A stretch of 64,000 nt of DNA from Hypoxylon rubiginosum (GCA_902806565.1 CADCXA010000031.1:124001-188000), one strand, 5' to 3'; positions 48,628 through 62,459 are shown, counted from the stretch's first letter. Program-made: numbers and translations. The notes: generated from the sequence alone by a model not told the origin.

Positions 48628-50626
48628 ATGGCGTTCTCGTTGACCGCCAAAAACCTCGAGCTCCGGGGCTCGTGGCTCGTGGCCGTGGTCCAGAAGCCCG
48701 ACGGCTCGTGGACCTTCGCCAAGCTCAACCTCAACGACCACATCGGCAACAACAACGGCGAATTCGACCTCACCATGGACCGCTGGTACAACTCGGCCGA
48801 GGACTGGTCGTGCCACCTCCGCGGCCCCCTCCTCTGCGCCCAGCTACGGACCATCGCCGGCTCCTACGCCCCCGAGAGGTGCATCAACCTAGATCTGTTT
48901 GTCAAGAACCACGACGGCAGCCTTGAGTTCCAAGATCTGTATGTTTTGTCCTTTTATCATCCTCTCTATCACACGTAATACTAACACCCTCCCCCCCTAC
49001 CTAGGACCGACTCCCTACTGCTCTACGCGGGCTGCCTGACGCTCAGGGACGACGCCCACCTGCGCGGCCTAGTGGCGGGCCGGGATGGCAAGTTCTCCCC
49101 GTCAGAGATCAGCCTGGACGAGCACTACGGCAACATCAACGGCAGGTTCGAGGCCGGCGAGCGGCACTACTCGCGGTCGGGCCGGAACTTCCGCCTCGAG
49201 CAGGGCTCCGGCGGCGGCGCCGTCAGGCTGGTCGGCGAGCTCATGGACTGCGAGGGCGCGTGGCACGACGCGGATATTGATCTCAGCGACTGCATCGTGA
49301 ATCAGAACGGGAAGCTGGCTTTCCTCAAACAGTATGTCTACACCTAAAATTCCCACTAACTGTAAATTTAATTGAAGGCGTTCCGAGATGACTAACACCT
49401 ACTACAGCGACGAGGAGTTTGTAAGAGAAGACTGGACGCCCACAATAGCCGAACAGATCCCCGTCATGGGAGAAGCCGTTGCCGGTCTGCACCTTGGGGA
49501 AGACAATGAGGTTAGTCAACTCACCACCCTCTTCATTGACATCCATCGTTAGTCGTACTGTACCACTGACACTACAACAATCCAGGACCGTTTCTACTAC
49601 GAGATCGCCTCAAACACGAACTCGGCAGACGCCACCGTCGGGATCGCCATCGGCACGTTCATCGGACGCGCCATCCGGTGCCCGGCCATAGGCATGGTCG
49701 TCGGCGCCAGGCTCGCCACGTCCCCCGACGCCTTCGTCGACACCTTCACCGCCAGCACAGTCGAGGACCCCGAGGTCCGGAGCCGGATCCGGGAGGCGGC
49801 GCTGGGCCGCCACGTCTTCGAGACCCTGCGCGACATGCTCGCCGACGACACCGTCGCCGCCGCGGCCGAGCTGCTCGGCGCCTCGCTCGACCCCGAGATC
49901 GATAGCTGGACTGCCGGCCTCGTCGCCTGGTTCGAGAAGCAGGAGCTGGCCGCGACCGTGCTCACGGACCTTTCGCTGCACGCGATGCTGAACAAGTACG
50001 TTACCTACCTAACCTATCTCTCGTGACGCAAAATCGTTTTCGTTGTAACTAACCCGTCTGCTCGTCCTAGGGTCATCAAGCAGCTGCAGGGCGAAACCGT
50101 CGAGGAATGGACCAAAGCGCTGGAGCAGCTCGCCGACATAAAGGAGAGCGCAGCGACCCTGAAACTTACACCGCCGCCGCCACCTCCCGTCCCCGAACCC
50201 GAGCCCGAGATCGAGGACGTCGTCCCGGCCGTCGCCGAAGGAGACGCGGAAGCGAAAGAGCTGCAGGTCCCCGAACCGCAAGTCGAGAGTGCTGAAGTAC
50301 AGGACTCTTCTTCTTCCGCCGCCCCCCAAGATCCCCAGGCGGTAGCCCCGGCATCGCAAGACCAAGACTCCGCCACAAAAGCCCAAGACCCCAAGATTCC
50401 AACACAACAACCCCCGGCGGCCGCCGCTGCCAGCTCGGGGACCGTCAGCACGCGGCAGTCCTCGGACGCCGGCGGGAGCGTGTCCAAGGGCGGGGACAAG
50501 GGCAGCCTCCGAGGGAACGGGAACGGGGCCGCCTGCGCGAAGGGGTGGCACGGCATATTCGGCATCACCACGTTCCGGAGGAGTTGGGCTCGGTCCAAGC
50601 AGCCGAAGGTGGTGACGACTTCTTAG
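48628..50626 (+). CDS. Two-domain CVNH (cyanovirin-N-like) lectin fused to a long novel C-terminal region
   Basis: Five exons, 48628-48938, 49005-49331, 49408-49510, 49586-49995 and 50071-50626, give 568 aa. All four introns (66-76 nt) have canonical ends and matching phases. The first CVNH domain (about 1-104) has LRGSWLVAVV, LNDHIGNNNGEF and INLDLFVKNHDGSLEF. The second (about 105-213) has LRDDAHLRGLV, LDEHYGNINGRF and IDLSDCIVNQNGKLAF. After these comes a region with a glycine-spaced hydrophobic patch (ATVGIAIGTFIGRAI, about 260-285), then helices. The last about 160 residues are Pro/Glu/Ala/Ser-rich (PPPPPPVPEPEPEIED), probably disordered. CVNH domains bind high-mannose glycans. There is no signal peptide, so an intracellular location is likely. 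The exons are GC-rich. The downstream region is unrecognised. Confidence 0.88.
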
Positions 50627-51398
50627 GTAGTCCGGCGACCATGTTGGAGGGGGGTGGGGTGTGTCCTGCAGCTGGATGATAGTGATGGTGACAAGTCTCA
50701 TATAACATTCATTGGGAGAATACCGTGATCTGGCACAGATATATATAAGGTGCCTATATATACATAGGGATGGGATGGGATAGGGGGGATCTGTATTTAG
50801 AAAGGGGTGGTCGCACGGGCATCATGATAACTTGACTTTTTGGGTAGGTTAGGGTTAGGTTAGGTATCTAGTCAAATATCGAGATTGGAGGAACAATCTT
50901 GGGAACTCTGTATGAAATCAACCATGTTCAATTGCAATTCTGATTATTTCTTTCTTCTGCCTTGTCTTCTGTACAGTACCTACACCCGACACCTGTGATT
51001 CAAGCCATGGAGAGAAAAAAAACCTGACTGACTTGCAAGCAAGTTATAAAAGCAAGTCTAAGCCTTCCTCCTCCTCCCCCTTAAAAAGAAAAAAAAAAAC
51101 GAGTTTCCGCAACACCTACGCTATGCAGTTGTGAAAAGCGGTCGATGCTGGGGTAGACGAGTCGTGATTCCACAAGGGAAGCATTAAAGAAAGAAAGGGA
51201 AGAAGAAAAAAAATCAAGAAGAGAAACGAAAAAGTCAATTGATCACCTGCCCGATTAATCTCCTTTGCCTTTAATACCGAGCCTGTCCATCCTCGACCGG
51301 CCTCGCCACCAACCTGCCTTCTTCTATGGGCAGACGAGGCCGCATATGGGTCTGAAGCAGGTCTGGAAGCCGCAACCTATCCCCTCAGCCATCATGCT
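50627..51398. other. Convergent 3' region between CVNH and AMSH genes
   Basis: About 770 bases with several A-rich runs (51089-51100, 51204-51212) and a short TTAGGT repeat near 50845-50863. No gene seen. Confidence 0.45.
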
Positions 51399-53278
51399 CT
51401 AGAATTTCTTGTGCTGGACGGTGCTGCTGCGGGCGCCGGGGCGCAGGTCCTTGACGTAGAACTCGAGATTCTCGTTCTCGTAGACGTGGCCCGTCGGGCG
51501 CTGCGCTTTGGTGTACAGGTTGTCTACGGAGTGCGGGTGGAAAGTCGCCTGCTGTGTACATCCGAGAATATGATCCAGACCGGGAGGATGGGTGAGGCGG
51601 AATATGCCGTAACTGTAAGACAAATGTTAGCTCCTTGGAATCTAGCTCGTTTTCTAGAAGACGGAAGCGAAAAAAGAAAAAAAAAATACTCACGAAGGCT
51701 CAAACTTCGGCGCGCAGACGATTGCTAGGCTTTCTGGAAGCATCACCTGGTATCCGGCTTGCGTGTGCAAGTCTCTGGAGCTCATGAAACATGTCTGAGT
51801 CGGGTGCGTATGAATCCAACCAAGCATAAGCAAGTCTTCGTTCATGCAGTACTCTAGCATCGCGCCCTCGTTCTCAGTTTCGCACGTGTCCGATGTACAC
51901 TTCTGCTCGGGAATCAGGAGGCAGCGCACGAACAATGCGTTATTAACGGCAGTTCCGCATAGGATGCCGCACATCTCAAGGCCGCGCCTGGTGTTCTCGG
52001 ACGCGACGGACAAAAACTGATGGCGTAACTGGCTAGGTAGGAATACAGAGCGGATTGGTTCGCCATTCTCGAGGTACGCTGCTGGCTTGAATGTGAGACG
52101 TTGTTTTTTCGCCGGTGCGGGCGGATCTTCGTGTATCTTTGGGGGTGGTGCAGGGAGTTCTTGAGGCGTCTCGGGAGTCGGAAGAGTCCTTTCGGGATAC
52201 ATCTGCTGTTTGGCAGGGGGCTCGAGTGCAAGTGGAGCTGACACAGGGCTCGAACTAACTTCGTGCCGGTAAGGAACGTCATCTTTAGGCGGTCGCGCCG
52301 GAGGCAGTGAAGGTTGAGGAGTTGGTGTGCTTCTGCTGTATGGTTTCTGAGCTTCATACTGAATAGGCTCGGACTTGGCTATAGTCGGGTATCGATAGCT
52401 TGAAGTTCTTGAACTTGCTGCCGGCGCGGGTCGTGATTCTTTTGATGGGTTGCGCGTATCGTTATGATCATCCTCACCTCCATCCAATTTATTCCTTGTC
52501 GACTCCATCTGTCTTCGGAAAAGCTCCTCATCTTCGGCTTGTTTATGGGCCAACTCCTCGGTCCAGGTATTCCAGAAGCCCGCCGCGCGCCGGGATTGCT
52601 CCTCCTCTTGCGGCACGCCTGATTTCCTAGTCGCGTCTCTCGTGGCATCTCTGCGACGGATCTCTCTCTGGGCTAATTGTACAGCCAGTTCCTGGTGCTC
52701 GCCGGCATCGAGCAGCCGTGCGGCGGAAGACAAAGCGGGATCTGTCGATGCTCGCTCGTCGTATTTCGACGGCGTCTTGGATTTGGCGCGGTCGGCCTGT
52801 TGCTTTTGGCGAAGCTCCTTTCTTCTAGTCTCTAGCACCCATTCTTCGTACTCCTCTTGAATTATAGGTTTTATTTTCTCGAGATGGGTAGCGATATACG
52901 GAAGGGAATTATTCATCGACACCAGCGCTTTCTTTCCTTCTGGTGTTTTAGCGTCGGGGTGAGAGGGCAAACAGTCCATCAAAAGGGTCAAGTATCGCAT
53001 GTACAGTAGGTAAGCTTGACCCCAGTTGCCATCCCGTAGATAGCTTTGGCCCTAGAGGTGGTGAGAAATCAGTTAGCATCAACATTCCCAGACATGTCAA
53101 CGTAGACTACGACGTCCTAACCTACCTCTTGGTTCAATGTGCTTGCCGTGCGAAGCCAGGCCTTTAACGGTATGTTGGGATTCCATTGGAACTTGCGGGC
53201 TCTCTCGGAGATCTCCTTGGTGGTTTGAGGGCGGTTGGTGTCCAAGAGTGTCGAAGCTGTCGAAGCTGTCGGAGCCAT
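51399..53278 (-). CDS. sst2: AMSH/Sst2-type JAMM deubiquitinase (K63-linked ubiquitin)
   Basis: Three exons, 53278-53126, 53051-51694 and 51612-51399, give 574 aa. The N terminus (WNPNIPLKAWLRTASTLNQE, then GQSYLRDGNWGQAYLLYMRY) is the USP8-type dimerisation domain that binds ESCRT partners. A charged coiled-coil and Pro-rich linker follow. The catalytic MPN+ domain begins near residue 370 (IRSVFLPSQLRHQFL) with EMCGILCG and the zinc-binding signature HTHPTQTCFMSSRD near 465-478. ECGILxG-type Glu, two His and Asp are all present. QKCTSDTCETENEG is the AMSH-specific insert. The last exon supplies the conserved end (YGIFRLTHPPGLDHILGC, HVYENENLEFYVKDLRPG). It removes K63 chains from cargo at endosomes. 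The first exon lies only 700 bases from the prefoldin gene. Confidence 0.95.
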
Positions 53279-53981
53279 CTTTCATCGCGCTGGTCGCTGA
53301 CCCGTTTGCCTTGTGCCCTGTGCCTTGTGCCTTGTGCCCATGTGCCCCGCAGGCTATACTCCCTGGAATTGATGGATGCTGTAGAGTTTCATTTAGACTC
53401 TATCTCCAGACAACTAATGCTGGCATCATAAGTATTTCTTTCTTTGTTCCTGGCTGCCTGGAAAGCTTGCGTGGCAGTTCTTAGTTCTTTGACGGGTGTG
53501 GATGCTGGATGTTGACAAGCGTCGCGGCCTGTGCCTGTGCCGTCGTGCCTGTGCCTGTGACCTTGTTGGCCTGTAACCGATAGCGCCGGAATGTTGAAAG
53601 GTTGGAGGGGTATACCGCATGCAGGTGCCTTATATGGCGGGGCAAATTTGGAGCACAATTTGGAGTTAGGCACACGTATAACGGCTGTGATTACGTCATA
53701 TGCATACCTACCACAGTACCTTATATGTCAATATATCTGGATGTGGCTTAACTCTTTTATAAAACATTCCGAAAAGGAGTTCGTTCTTCAGAGCACGATA
53801 ACTGTCCTTCTATCTACATGTAGGTACTTCCTCTACTAAGTGACATTAATAGGATCAGCTGTTCATCACCGGTCTTCTCATGGCTGTTAATGTTCGAAGA
53901 CCTATGATTCTAACTCCATATCCCGCTCTGGGTCGGTATGCAGATTCACATCTGAATATCGAATATTAATCTCCTTATTCA
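53279..53981. other. Short intergenic region with TGTGCCT-type repeats
   Basis: About 700 bases upstream of the AMSH gene. Imperfect tandem repeats of TGTGCCT/TTGTGCC occur at about 53309-53347 and 53528-53560. No gene seen. Confidence 0.5.
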
Positions 53982-54517
53982 TCATCCTTTCGCCGCAACC
54001 TTTCCTGGTGCTCCACCTCCTGCTTGTAATCCTGCTTGAGCTTGAATGATCTCTCCTTTCTTCTTCTCCAGCTTATCCTGGATTTCTTTAATCTGACCTT
54101 CAGTCCTCTCCCTATAAATATGGATGTCAACCACTAGTCACAACGAGGCAGTAAAACAAGACAAAAGGAGGAGGCCTTACAGTTCCTTGCTGATGAACTC
54201 TAACCGTCCGTTGACTGTGCTCTCGGCCTCGACTTTATCTTGCTTCAGTAATACTGGGCCAACCAACTTGTAGATGCTCTCGCCATCCTTTAGACGTTCA
54301 AATTCCTATAACATGTAAGCCAACAAGTCTACAGCTCCATAGGGTAAGTTGTAAACTGGTATTAGATGGAAAAGCCCTTACTCACCTTTCGCACGTTTGT
54401 GTTTTCCTGGCCTTGTGCCTCGAGCTTCTGCTGTGACTGAACAGCTGCTTGCAGTTCTTGTTGTAGCTTGGTGTAGTCTTCAGAAAGGCTTTGGAGCCGT
54501 GCTTGGACTTCGGCCAT
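53982..54517 (-). CDS. YKE2: Prefoldin subunit 6
   Basis: Three exons, 54517-54386, 54305-54181 and 54111-53982, give 128 aa, the size of a beta-type prefoldin. No single ORF shows it. The N-terminal coiled-coil (VQARLQSLSEDYTKLQQELQ) leads to the beta-hairpin core: FERLKDGESIYKLVGPVLLK, then DKVEAESTVNGRLEFISKEL. The C-terminal helix is TEGQIKEIQDKLEKKKGEII. The block YKLVGPVLLKQD with the following NGRLEFI is diagnostic of subunit 6. Prefoldin is a six-subunit cytosolic chaperone that hands actin and tubulin to the CCT chaperonin. The tail (GGGAPGKVAAKG) is slightly longer than in yeast. VPS4 starts divergently 631 bases away. Confidence 0.93.
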
Positions 54518-56586
<2,069 letters not shown>

Positions 56587-57722
56587 GAGAGAGGGGGGCA
56601 AAGAAGATTTACGGAAGCGTGAACGGCATTATCAGGCGTTTTAGGCGACTTTACTACACTAATGCTTTTTGGCCGCTTCTCTAGGAGGTAGACATATCTG
56701 AATTCGCTAGCCATCGGAATACATATAATGATTCCTTGTGCTAGACATTTTTAGCAATGGAGAGGTTCTAGTTTACATACATAGTAGTCTGTACACGATA
56801 CAAGCTGACCTCGTAGAATGTAAGTGAGTGCTGTGAAATGGTAAGCAATATCCAAATAGCATCAAATACGAAATATGAGCACACACACGCTTCTCGATAA
56901 AGGCCAATAGTAGGTACTGTCTACAAGTAATATGGTACCTTATTCTAAATACTAACCTACCTCGTTTGCTTAGCAGGTAAGCATCACCCCTCTCTCCACG
57001 CCAGCGCCCGAGTCGCTTATAGCAAGCAATAGCACTATCCATACTATTACCGAGTAAACTTGACGCACAAGTATCACCTGGCGTAGAGGTTGAAACGTCT
57101 GGACGGACTTTCGTACGTACTAAGTACGAAAGACCGGCTGGTTCGAATCCAGCGGTGAACAACCAAACCACCTATTTAGATGGCCATTATCCTTTTTTTT
57201 TTCATGGCACTTGAGGTCTCAATTAGCGTAGTCTTAGTCGTTGTCGCTCGCGAAGACGTGAAATATTTCTCTCGCAGTCCCCCCCCCCTTTCTTTTTTTT
57301 TTTTTAATTCTTTCTTCTCTCCCCCGCCCCTTTTTAATCAGCTGTCAAGAACGTGTAAATAGTATCGATCCATTGCTAAATTCCTCGATGTCTTACAAAA
57401 TTAGAAACAGCGTACACTATGTAAATATCATTACTCACCTCAAGACCGAAAGCTAACAGGGCTCTCCAGGATGAGGGCCATACGCAGCACATCAAGTCGA
57501 CGACCAACATAACACAGCGCTGTTCACTTTACAAAGCAATTCTCTTCATTCGCCCATGCAGCTTTTCGTTTAAAAAAAACCCCTGTAGAATACGGACGGG
57601 TATGATCCTATCAAGTACAAAGCCACAACCCGAGAAAACACCTGAAGTAGTCCGGAACGCCTAGCCCGATGCCTTTGGTCCAACTTTGAATACTGCAGCC
57701 TCCGCGGACGAAAAAAACATTC
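56587..57722. other. Convergent 3' region between VPS4 and NOP56
   Basis: About 1.1 kb. It contains the tRNA-like element at 57071-57160, a T run at 57190-57201, and C and T runs at 57281-57306. No protein-coding gene seen. Confidence 0.45.
57071..57160 (+). other. tRNA-like element with A-box and B-box (Pol III type 2 promoter), identity unresolved
   Basis: TGGCGTAGAGG (57079-57089) fits the A-box and GGTTCGAATCC (57139-57149) is a perfect B-box inside a T-arm with a 5-bp stem, GCTGG/CCAGC. The flanks TATCACC and GGTGAAC pair for only five of seven acceptor positions. Between the boxes sits a hairpin (CTTTCGTAC/GTACGAAAG) that fits neither an ordinary anticodon arm nor a simple intron. A T run 30-40 bases downstream could terminate Pol III. 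It may be a decayed tRNA, a SINE fragment or a Pol III RNA gene. Confidence 0.35.
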
Positions 57723-59369
57723 CTAATCATCCGCATGCTTCTTCTTTTTCTTCTTTTTCTCGCCGTTCACTTCCGCTTCCACTCCACCGTTCACGTCGCC
57801 ATGCTTCCGCTTCTTCTCGTCCTTCTTTCCCTTTTTCTCCTTCTTGTCCTTGGATTTCTTCTCTTTCTTGGGAGCGGCAGCACTGGTTTGGGGGTGGGCA
57901 TCAATCATCTCCGTGTCGATAGCCATGCTCTGACCATCGGCTAGGATATCGGCCATGGCTTTTTCCTGAGTAGGGGGTTAGCGCGTTGACACGATGCAAG
58001 TAGCTAATATTTATGATATGTACTCACCATCACCTCTGCGTTCTTGGGCAGCTTCTTGCCAGTCGAATAGAATTCTAGTCGGTCCTCGACCTGTTGTCTC
58101 AATGCATCGCCAAACTTCTTTGATGGCTGCTCGGCGAAGTTGTCGATTCGACTAGCGATACTGCACTTGTTAGCAAGGTATCGCGAGATTCGGCCCTTGT
58201 CTTTCGGGCTTGCTCGTCCGATAAATGTGCTGTGGTAGATAAGACCGAACTTGGGCGTGTTGCCCTTCGTCTTCAAAGCTCGGAACAGAGCCTTTTCGGC
58301 ACCGAGAATTTGCACGGTGGAAGCAGGATACTTGGATAAGTTTGTCAAGGAGCCAGCCTTCTGGATGAGGCGAGCAGCAACAACCTCACCAATAAGCGCT
58401 GCCAAGTTAGGCGCCACCGTGCTCATCTTCTCAACCAAGTAGCTGTAGAGCGTTCTTCGGTACTCGGCAAGCTGAACCACCTTGCCGGCGAAGGTGGAGA
58501 TGTTGGTCATGTCGACCTCTGACAACTCTCGGCCCATAGACATCTTGGCCTTGTTGATTACCTCCTGCGCCTTCTCTTCATCGTCGTTGAAGAGGGCGGC
58601 GACCTCGTGCAGCTTGTCGTCGGACAAGGTCGACTTGTCGCCAATGAAGAGAGCCAAGCGTGCGTACGTCAGGTTGTCGGAGGCGATGCTGAAGAGTTCG
58701 GGGAAATGCCATCCGTACCATTCGCGTACCTTTTGAGAGAACAGGTTGATACCCTTGTCAAGGTTATCGAGCGTCGCAATGGCTCTGATGATGTGGTTGT
58801 CGTTCTTGTGGACGTTGAACTTTACCTTACCACGAGAGTAAGCGTGACCCAAACCCAGTTGGGCCCTTTCTACATCGCCTTCTTGGAGACCCTTCAGCAG
58901 CTTGGACGAATGAAGGCGGATGCCTCGTAGCAGGTCGGCGACGACATCAGAGGTATCACCAGTTTCGCATTCGACACCTGGGAAAGCAGCCTTGATAGAT
59001 CCAGCCAAGTTTTTATCAGCGACACCAAGGACGATCTTGCTCTTCTTGGATTGGGGCAGGTTCAGTTCGAGGTTGGACTTGAGATAGTCAGAGACGATTC
59101 CTTCGGAAACGAGGTTGATGTTTTCGAGGGCGTCGGCGGCATTTCTAGAATATGTCAGTTAATTCGTGTAAGGCAGTCCTGCGAATAGTAGAATTCTACC
59201 TCCAGGGCGCAAAGTTGACCAATTGCACCATCTTGCCGAACTTGGCGAGGTCCTGACCAGCCTTCTGCACCTCTTTCAGGTGGAGGCCGACAGTGTCCTG
59301 CTGGTGAACCACCTTGAAGATGGCATATCCGACAGCGGACTCATGTAGCAGGAAGTCTACGCGCGTCAT
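57723..59369 (-). CDS. NOP56: Box C/D snoRNP core protein NOP56
   Basis: Three exons, 59369-59200, 59144-58028 and 57965-57723, give 509 aa. The introns are 55 and 62 nt, and both junctions keep frame. The start MTRVDFLLHESAVGYAIFKV is the NOP5NT domain of NOP56, distinguishing it from NOP58. The splice restores NFAPWRNAADALENIN. The coiled-coil and Nop domains follow: ERAQLGLGHAYSRGKVKF, DNHIIRAIATLDNLDKGIN, KVREWYGWHFPEL, then VVAARLIQKAGSLTNLSKYP and GAEKALFRALK. The C terminus is a Lys-Lys-Glu/Asp tail (KKEKKSKDKKEKKGKKDEKK). NOP56 assembles with fibrillarin and NOP58 to guide 2'-O-methylation of rRNA in the nucleolus. The last exon holds the basic tail and is missed by simple ORF calls. 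Confidence 0.96.
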
Positions 59370-60936
59370 TTTGTCTGTTGGGGTGGATTTAGGACGAAGT
59401 TGCACATAGGGTGGCGTCGTTGTACGTGAAAAATAAAAAATTGAAGCTTCGTAGAAAAACTTGAAGGTCCGAAATTTTTTTTTGCTTGCTGCGAAAGCTC
59501 CGTCCTGTGTATCCACTTCGGTACGTACTAAGTCGGCAGAGGTTCGGCAAACTGCCCAGTGGGGTCTCGAGTTGGGTACGTACCGAACCTCATTCCATTT
59601 CTAAGGTTGGCTTTTACACATTTTCAATTTTCAATTCAATCAACAACTTCCTTTCTTCACGTCACTTGATCATCCCGATAAGTCTTCTTTATAAATTTAT
59701 CTATTTCGTGCATTGCATGTGGCCGTACAATTCCTGGCTTTCATAACTGAAAATTCTACCAGATTTTGAATCATTTTCGTACTCACAATCGGATTCTCAT
59801 TTTTATATCTCTACCTGTATATCATACGGTCTAGCTGGGCTACCTCCTTTCTAGTAGAAACTAGCCGTTCCTAGTTTTATAAGTCTATGTATCTTCCCAT
59901 AATGATATATATGACTTCTCATTAATATCGTGGCTCAGGGAACATCTCTCCAAGAACCAGTTCTATATTAGGCCCTTTGCGTCAAACCTGTTTGTATATG
60001 AATCGAATGCTATCGAGATGTCACGAAACAGCAATGCTGAAGGGGCGAACGATACGGAGTTTGGCTTCTGGACCTCGATATGGACACGAGATATGGTACA
60101 ACCTGAACACATATTGGACAAGATCTAAGCTAGTAATGTCTGGGTCAACAGTGATGCTGAAATTGGAGCCAAGTTCCTATTCTAAGGCCAAAACATAGTG
60201 GTCTTGGGATTGGATTGGACTTGGACGATTTGAAAGTTCATCATAACTTACAGATTATGTTTTCTAGATCGGCCCCTTGGGATGATAGCTTGTTGTGTAA
60301 CGAGGGCCGTGTGGAAGCCGTGCATGTTCTTTTCTCCATTCCAATTTGCAGGACGGCTCTAGAATATGACAGCGGCCTCACCACGTCATCTCAGAGACCG
60401 AATCAACGTGAGTAACACGTTTTCCTTACCATATATATTCTGTATCGTTCTTTGGTTTATCTGTTTAATCGGAGCAAGGGGAAGGTCAAGTCGAATCTCG
60501 ACTAGGGTAGACCAACGTCAAGGCGACGAGATGTGACGTGTCGAGCCCCTTTTTGTTGGGTAGAGCCGATTCATGAAAGGTGAGCTGCAACCTAGAATGT
60601 TGGAGTGTTGGAAGAATTCAAATTCACCGAAACAATGCAAAAACAGTGCGGGCGAACTGTTTCGGCATGAATATGCACGGAGGCTGCGTTTCTGATTCGT
60701 TGGGGGACTATCCGATGCGACATCTCAGCCCGCAGTCGTGGCCGTTGAAATGGTCTACATTGCCTTCATTGCCTAAGGCAGGCTGACTTTCAAGGCCTCC
60801 CAAGCCGCAATTTTTCTTTAAATTTGCTAAAGTAAAACCTGAAATTGTTTTTTCTTCTTTCCCCTCCGCCTTACCCTAAATTCAGACAGACACCACGCTT
60901 AATCTTCCAACTTCATCTCTACAAATTCCGACCAGT
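59370..60936. promoter_or_regulatory. Divergent promoter region of NOP56 and the exonuclease gene
   Basis: About 1.6 kb. A perfect 12-bp inverted repeat (TTCGGTACGTAC at 59517-59528, GTACGTACCGAA at 59575-59586) lies about 150-215 bases upstream of the NOP56 start. The rest is ordinary intergenic sequence; small ORFs at 59977-60786 are unsupported. Confidence 0.45.
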
Positions 60937-62459
60937 ATGTCGAAAGGTGATGGTCCCCCAAAACTCCGCTGCGATTGCGCAGCGGTTTTCGACAATGCGC
61001 CATCGCTGGCTCAGCATATTCGGCAGACGGGTCACATGAAAACCAAATGGTGCGCAACATGTCATCGTCTATTCCCCAAGCCAGACAGCCTCGAACAGCA
61101 CAAGAAGACTGCGGCAAAACATAAAAACGGCCAAAACGTCTCCAAAATGCCCAATACCTCCCCTAGCAAGTCCCAGACTAGCAAATCCCCTGCATCTACG
61201 AGCAAACCTGCGGCGGCTATTAAGACCCCCAGCGTCGCTTCGAGCAAACCTGTGGCAGCCGCTAAGACACCCAAGACACCTAAGGTATCGGAGGATGTGA
61301 AGGGAACGAAGATGATTCAAGAGAAGGTGCCGAAAACCCCTACTAAAGGTAAGTGCCATGACCCCAAGGCTCCAATAAATGCTGCTTCAACTTGGGCGAT
61401 AACTGACTGATTTACCTTGTAGGAGTGGTGAAAAGTAGTAGCCAAATCGTCCAGAAGTCACCACCAGCTGTCGTAATCCCCGCCGCGCCAGCCATGGTCG
61501 TGTCGTCTGATATTCTCATCAAGTATCCGTGGGCATCAAAGTCAGAAGACCCGAAGCTACTTCCTGCCTTGAAACTCCATTGCCACGACCAGGGACGCTT
61601 GCAGGAGCAAGGCTATCATACGGGTAACTCCACCTCTCGAAAGGCTATCAAGTCCGGTTTCGCAACTTTCCTCGCAACGCCAGCAAGGATTAATGGAGTA
61701 GCAAGACACAAAGCCATCGCTGTTGATTGTGAGATGGTGGGAATCGCGGGTGGGAAAGACGAACTTGCGCTCCTGTGTGCTGTGGACCTCTTCTCGGGAG
61801 AGATCCTCATCAAATCCCTTGTTCTGCCCCTTGTAGCCGTGAAAGATTGGCGCACCAAGTATAGCGGAGTAACGGCAGCCATGATGAATGCGGCCAGTAT
61901 TAGCGGCGAAGCTCTCGATGGATGGCCGGCGGCACGAGCAAAGCTTTTCGAGTTCGCCGACGCTGACACTATACTGGTAGGCCACTCGCTGAACAATGAT
62001 CTCAAGGTTCTCCACATCTCCCACAACAGAGTCGTCGATTCGTGCATTCTCGTCGCAGAGGCCGTCTTCGGGAAGCGTAACAGACTGGGGCGCCAGTGGG
62101 GGCTAAAAGCGCTGAGCCAGGATCTCTTAGGAGCCACGATACAATCATCCAAAAAGGGCCACGACTGCCTGGAAGATACACTGGCGTCGAGGGAACTAGT
62201 GTTGTGGTGTCTCAAACAGCCCGAAGAACTAGAAGCTTGGGCTAAAAAAGCCTTGGTCCAGTACGAGATCGAAAAACAGAAGAGAATGGAACGACAAAAA
62301 GCGAAGAATCAAGAAATGGCCAAGCAGAAGCAGAAGCAGAGGCAGAAGGAGCTGGAAATGTCGTCCTCTTCGACATATAACAGCATGATGGACGACGGTT
62401 TGAGTATACTCAATGACCCGGATCTCTTCCCCCCAGGATATGATCCGTGGTCGGACTAA
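60937..62459 (+). CDS. Zinc-finger 3'-5' RNA exonuclease (REX/DnaQ-like DEDD family)
   Basis: Exons 60937-61348 and 61423-62459, around a 74-nt intron (GTAAGT, branch CTGAC, TGTAG), give 482 aa. Two C2H2-like fingers open the protein (CDCAAVFDNAPSLAQHIRQT then GH; WCATCHRLFPKPDSLEQHKK). They are followed by a Lys/Ser/Pro/Thr linker with repeated SKP/KTP units to about residue 137. The exonuclease domain (about 235-415) carries Exo I AVDCEMVG, the GVT block YSGVTAAMMNAAS, Exo II LVGHSLNNDLKVL and Exo III GHDCLEDTLASREL. These are the four acidic DEDD residues and the catalytic His of the REX1/REX4 group that trims rRNA and snRNA ends. A Lys/Gln/Arg coiled-coil (KQKQKQRQKELEM) precedes the C terminus. 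Orthology to a particular REX is not settled. Confidence 0.9.

Noticed and set aside
50009..50701. Long minus-strand ORFs (194-230 aa) overlapping the last CVNH exon
   Set aside because: They are antisense to a well-spliced GC-rich exon. Composition, not coding, keeps them open; there are no domain motifs.
59977..60786. Series of short plus-strand ORFs upstream of the exonuclease gene
   Set aside because: No domain or shared codon character; probably chance frames in the promoter region.
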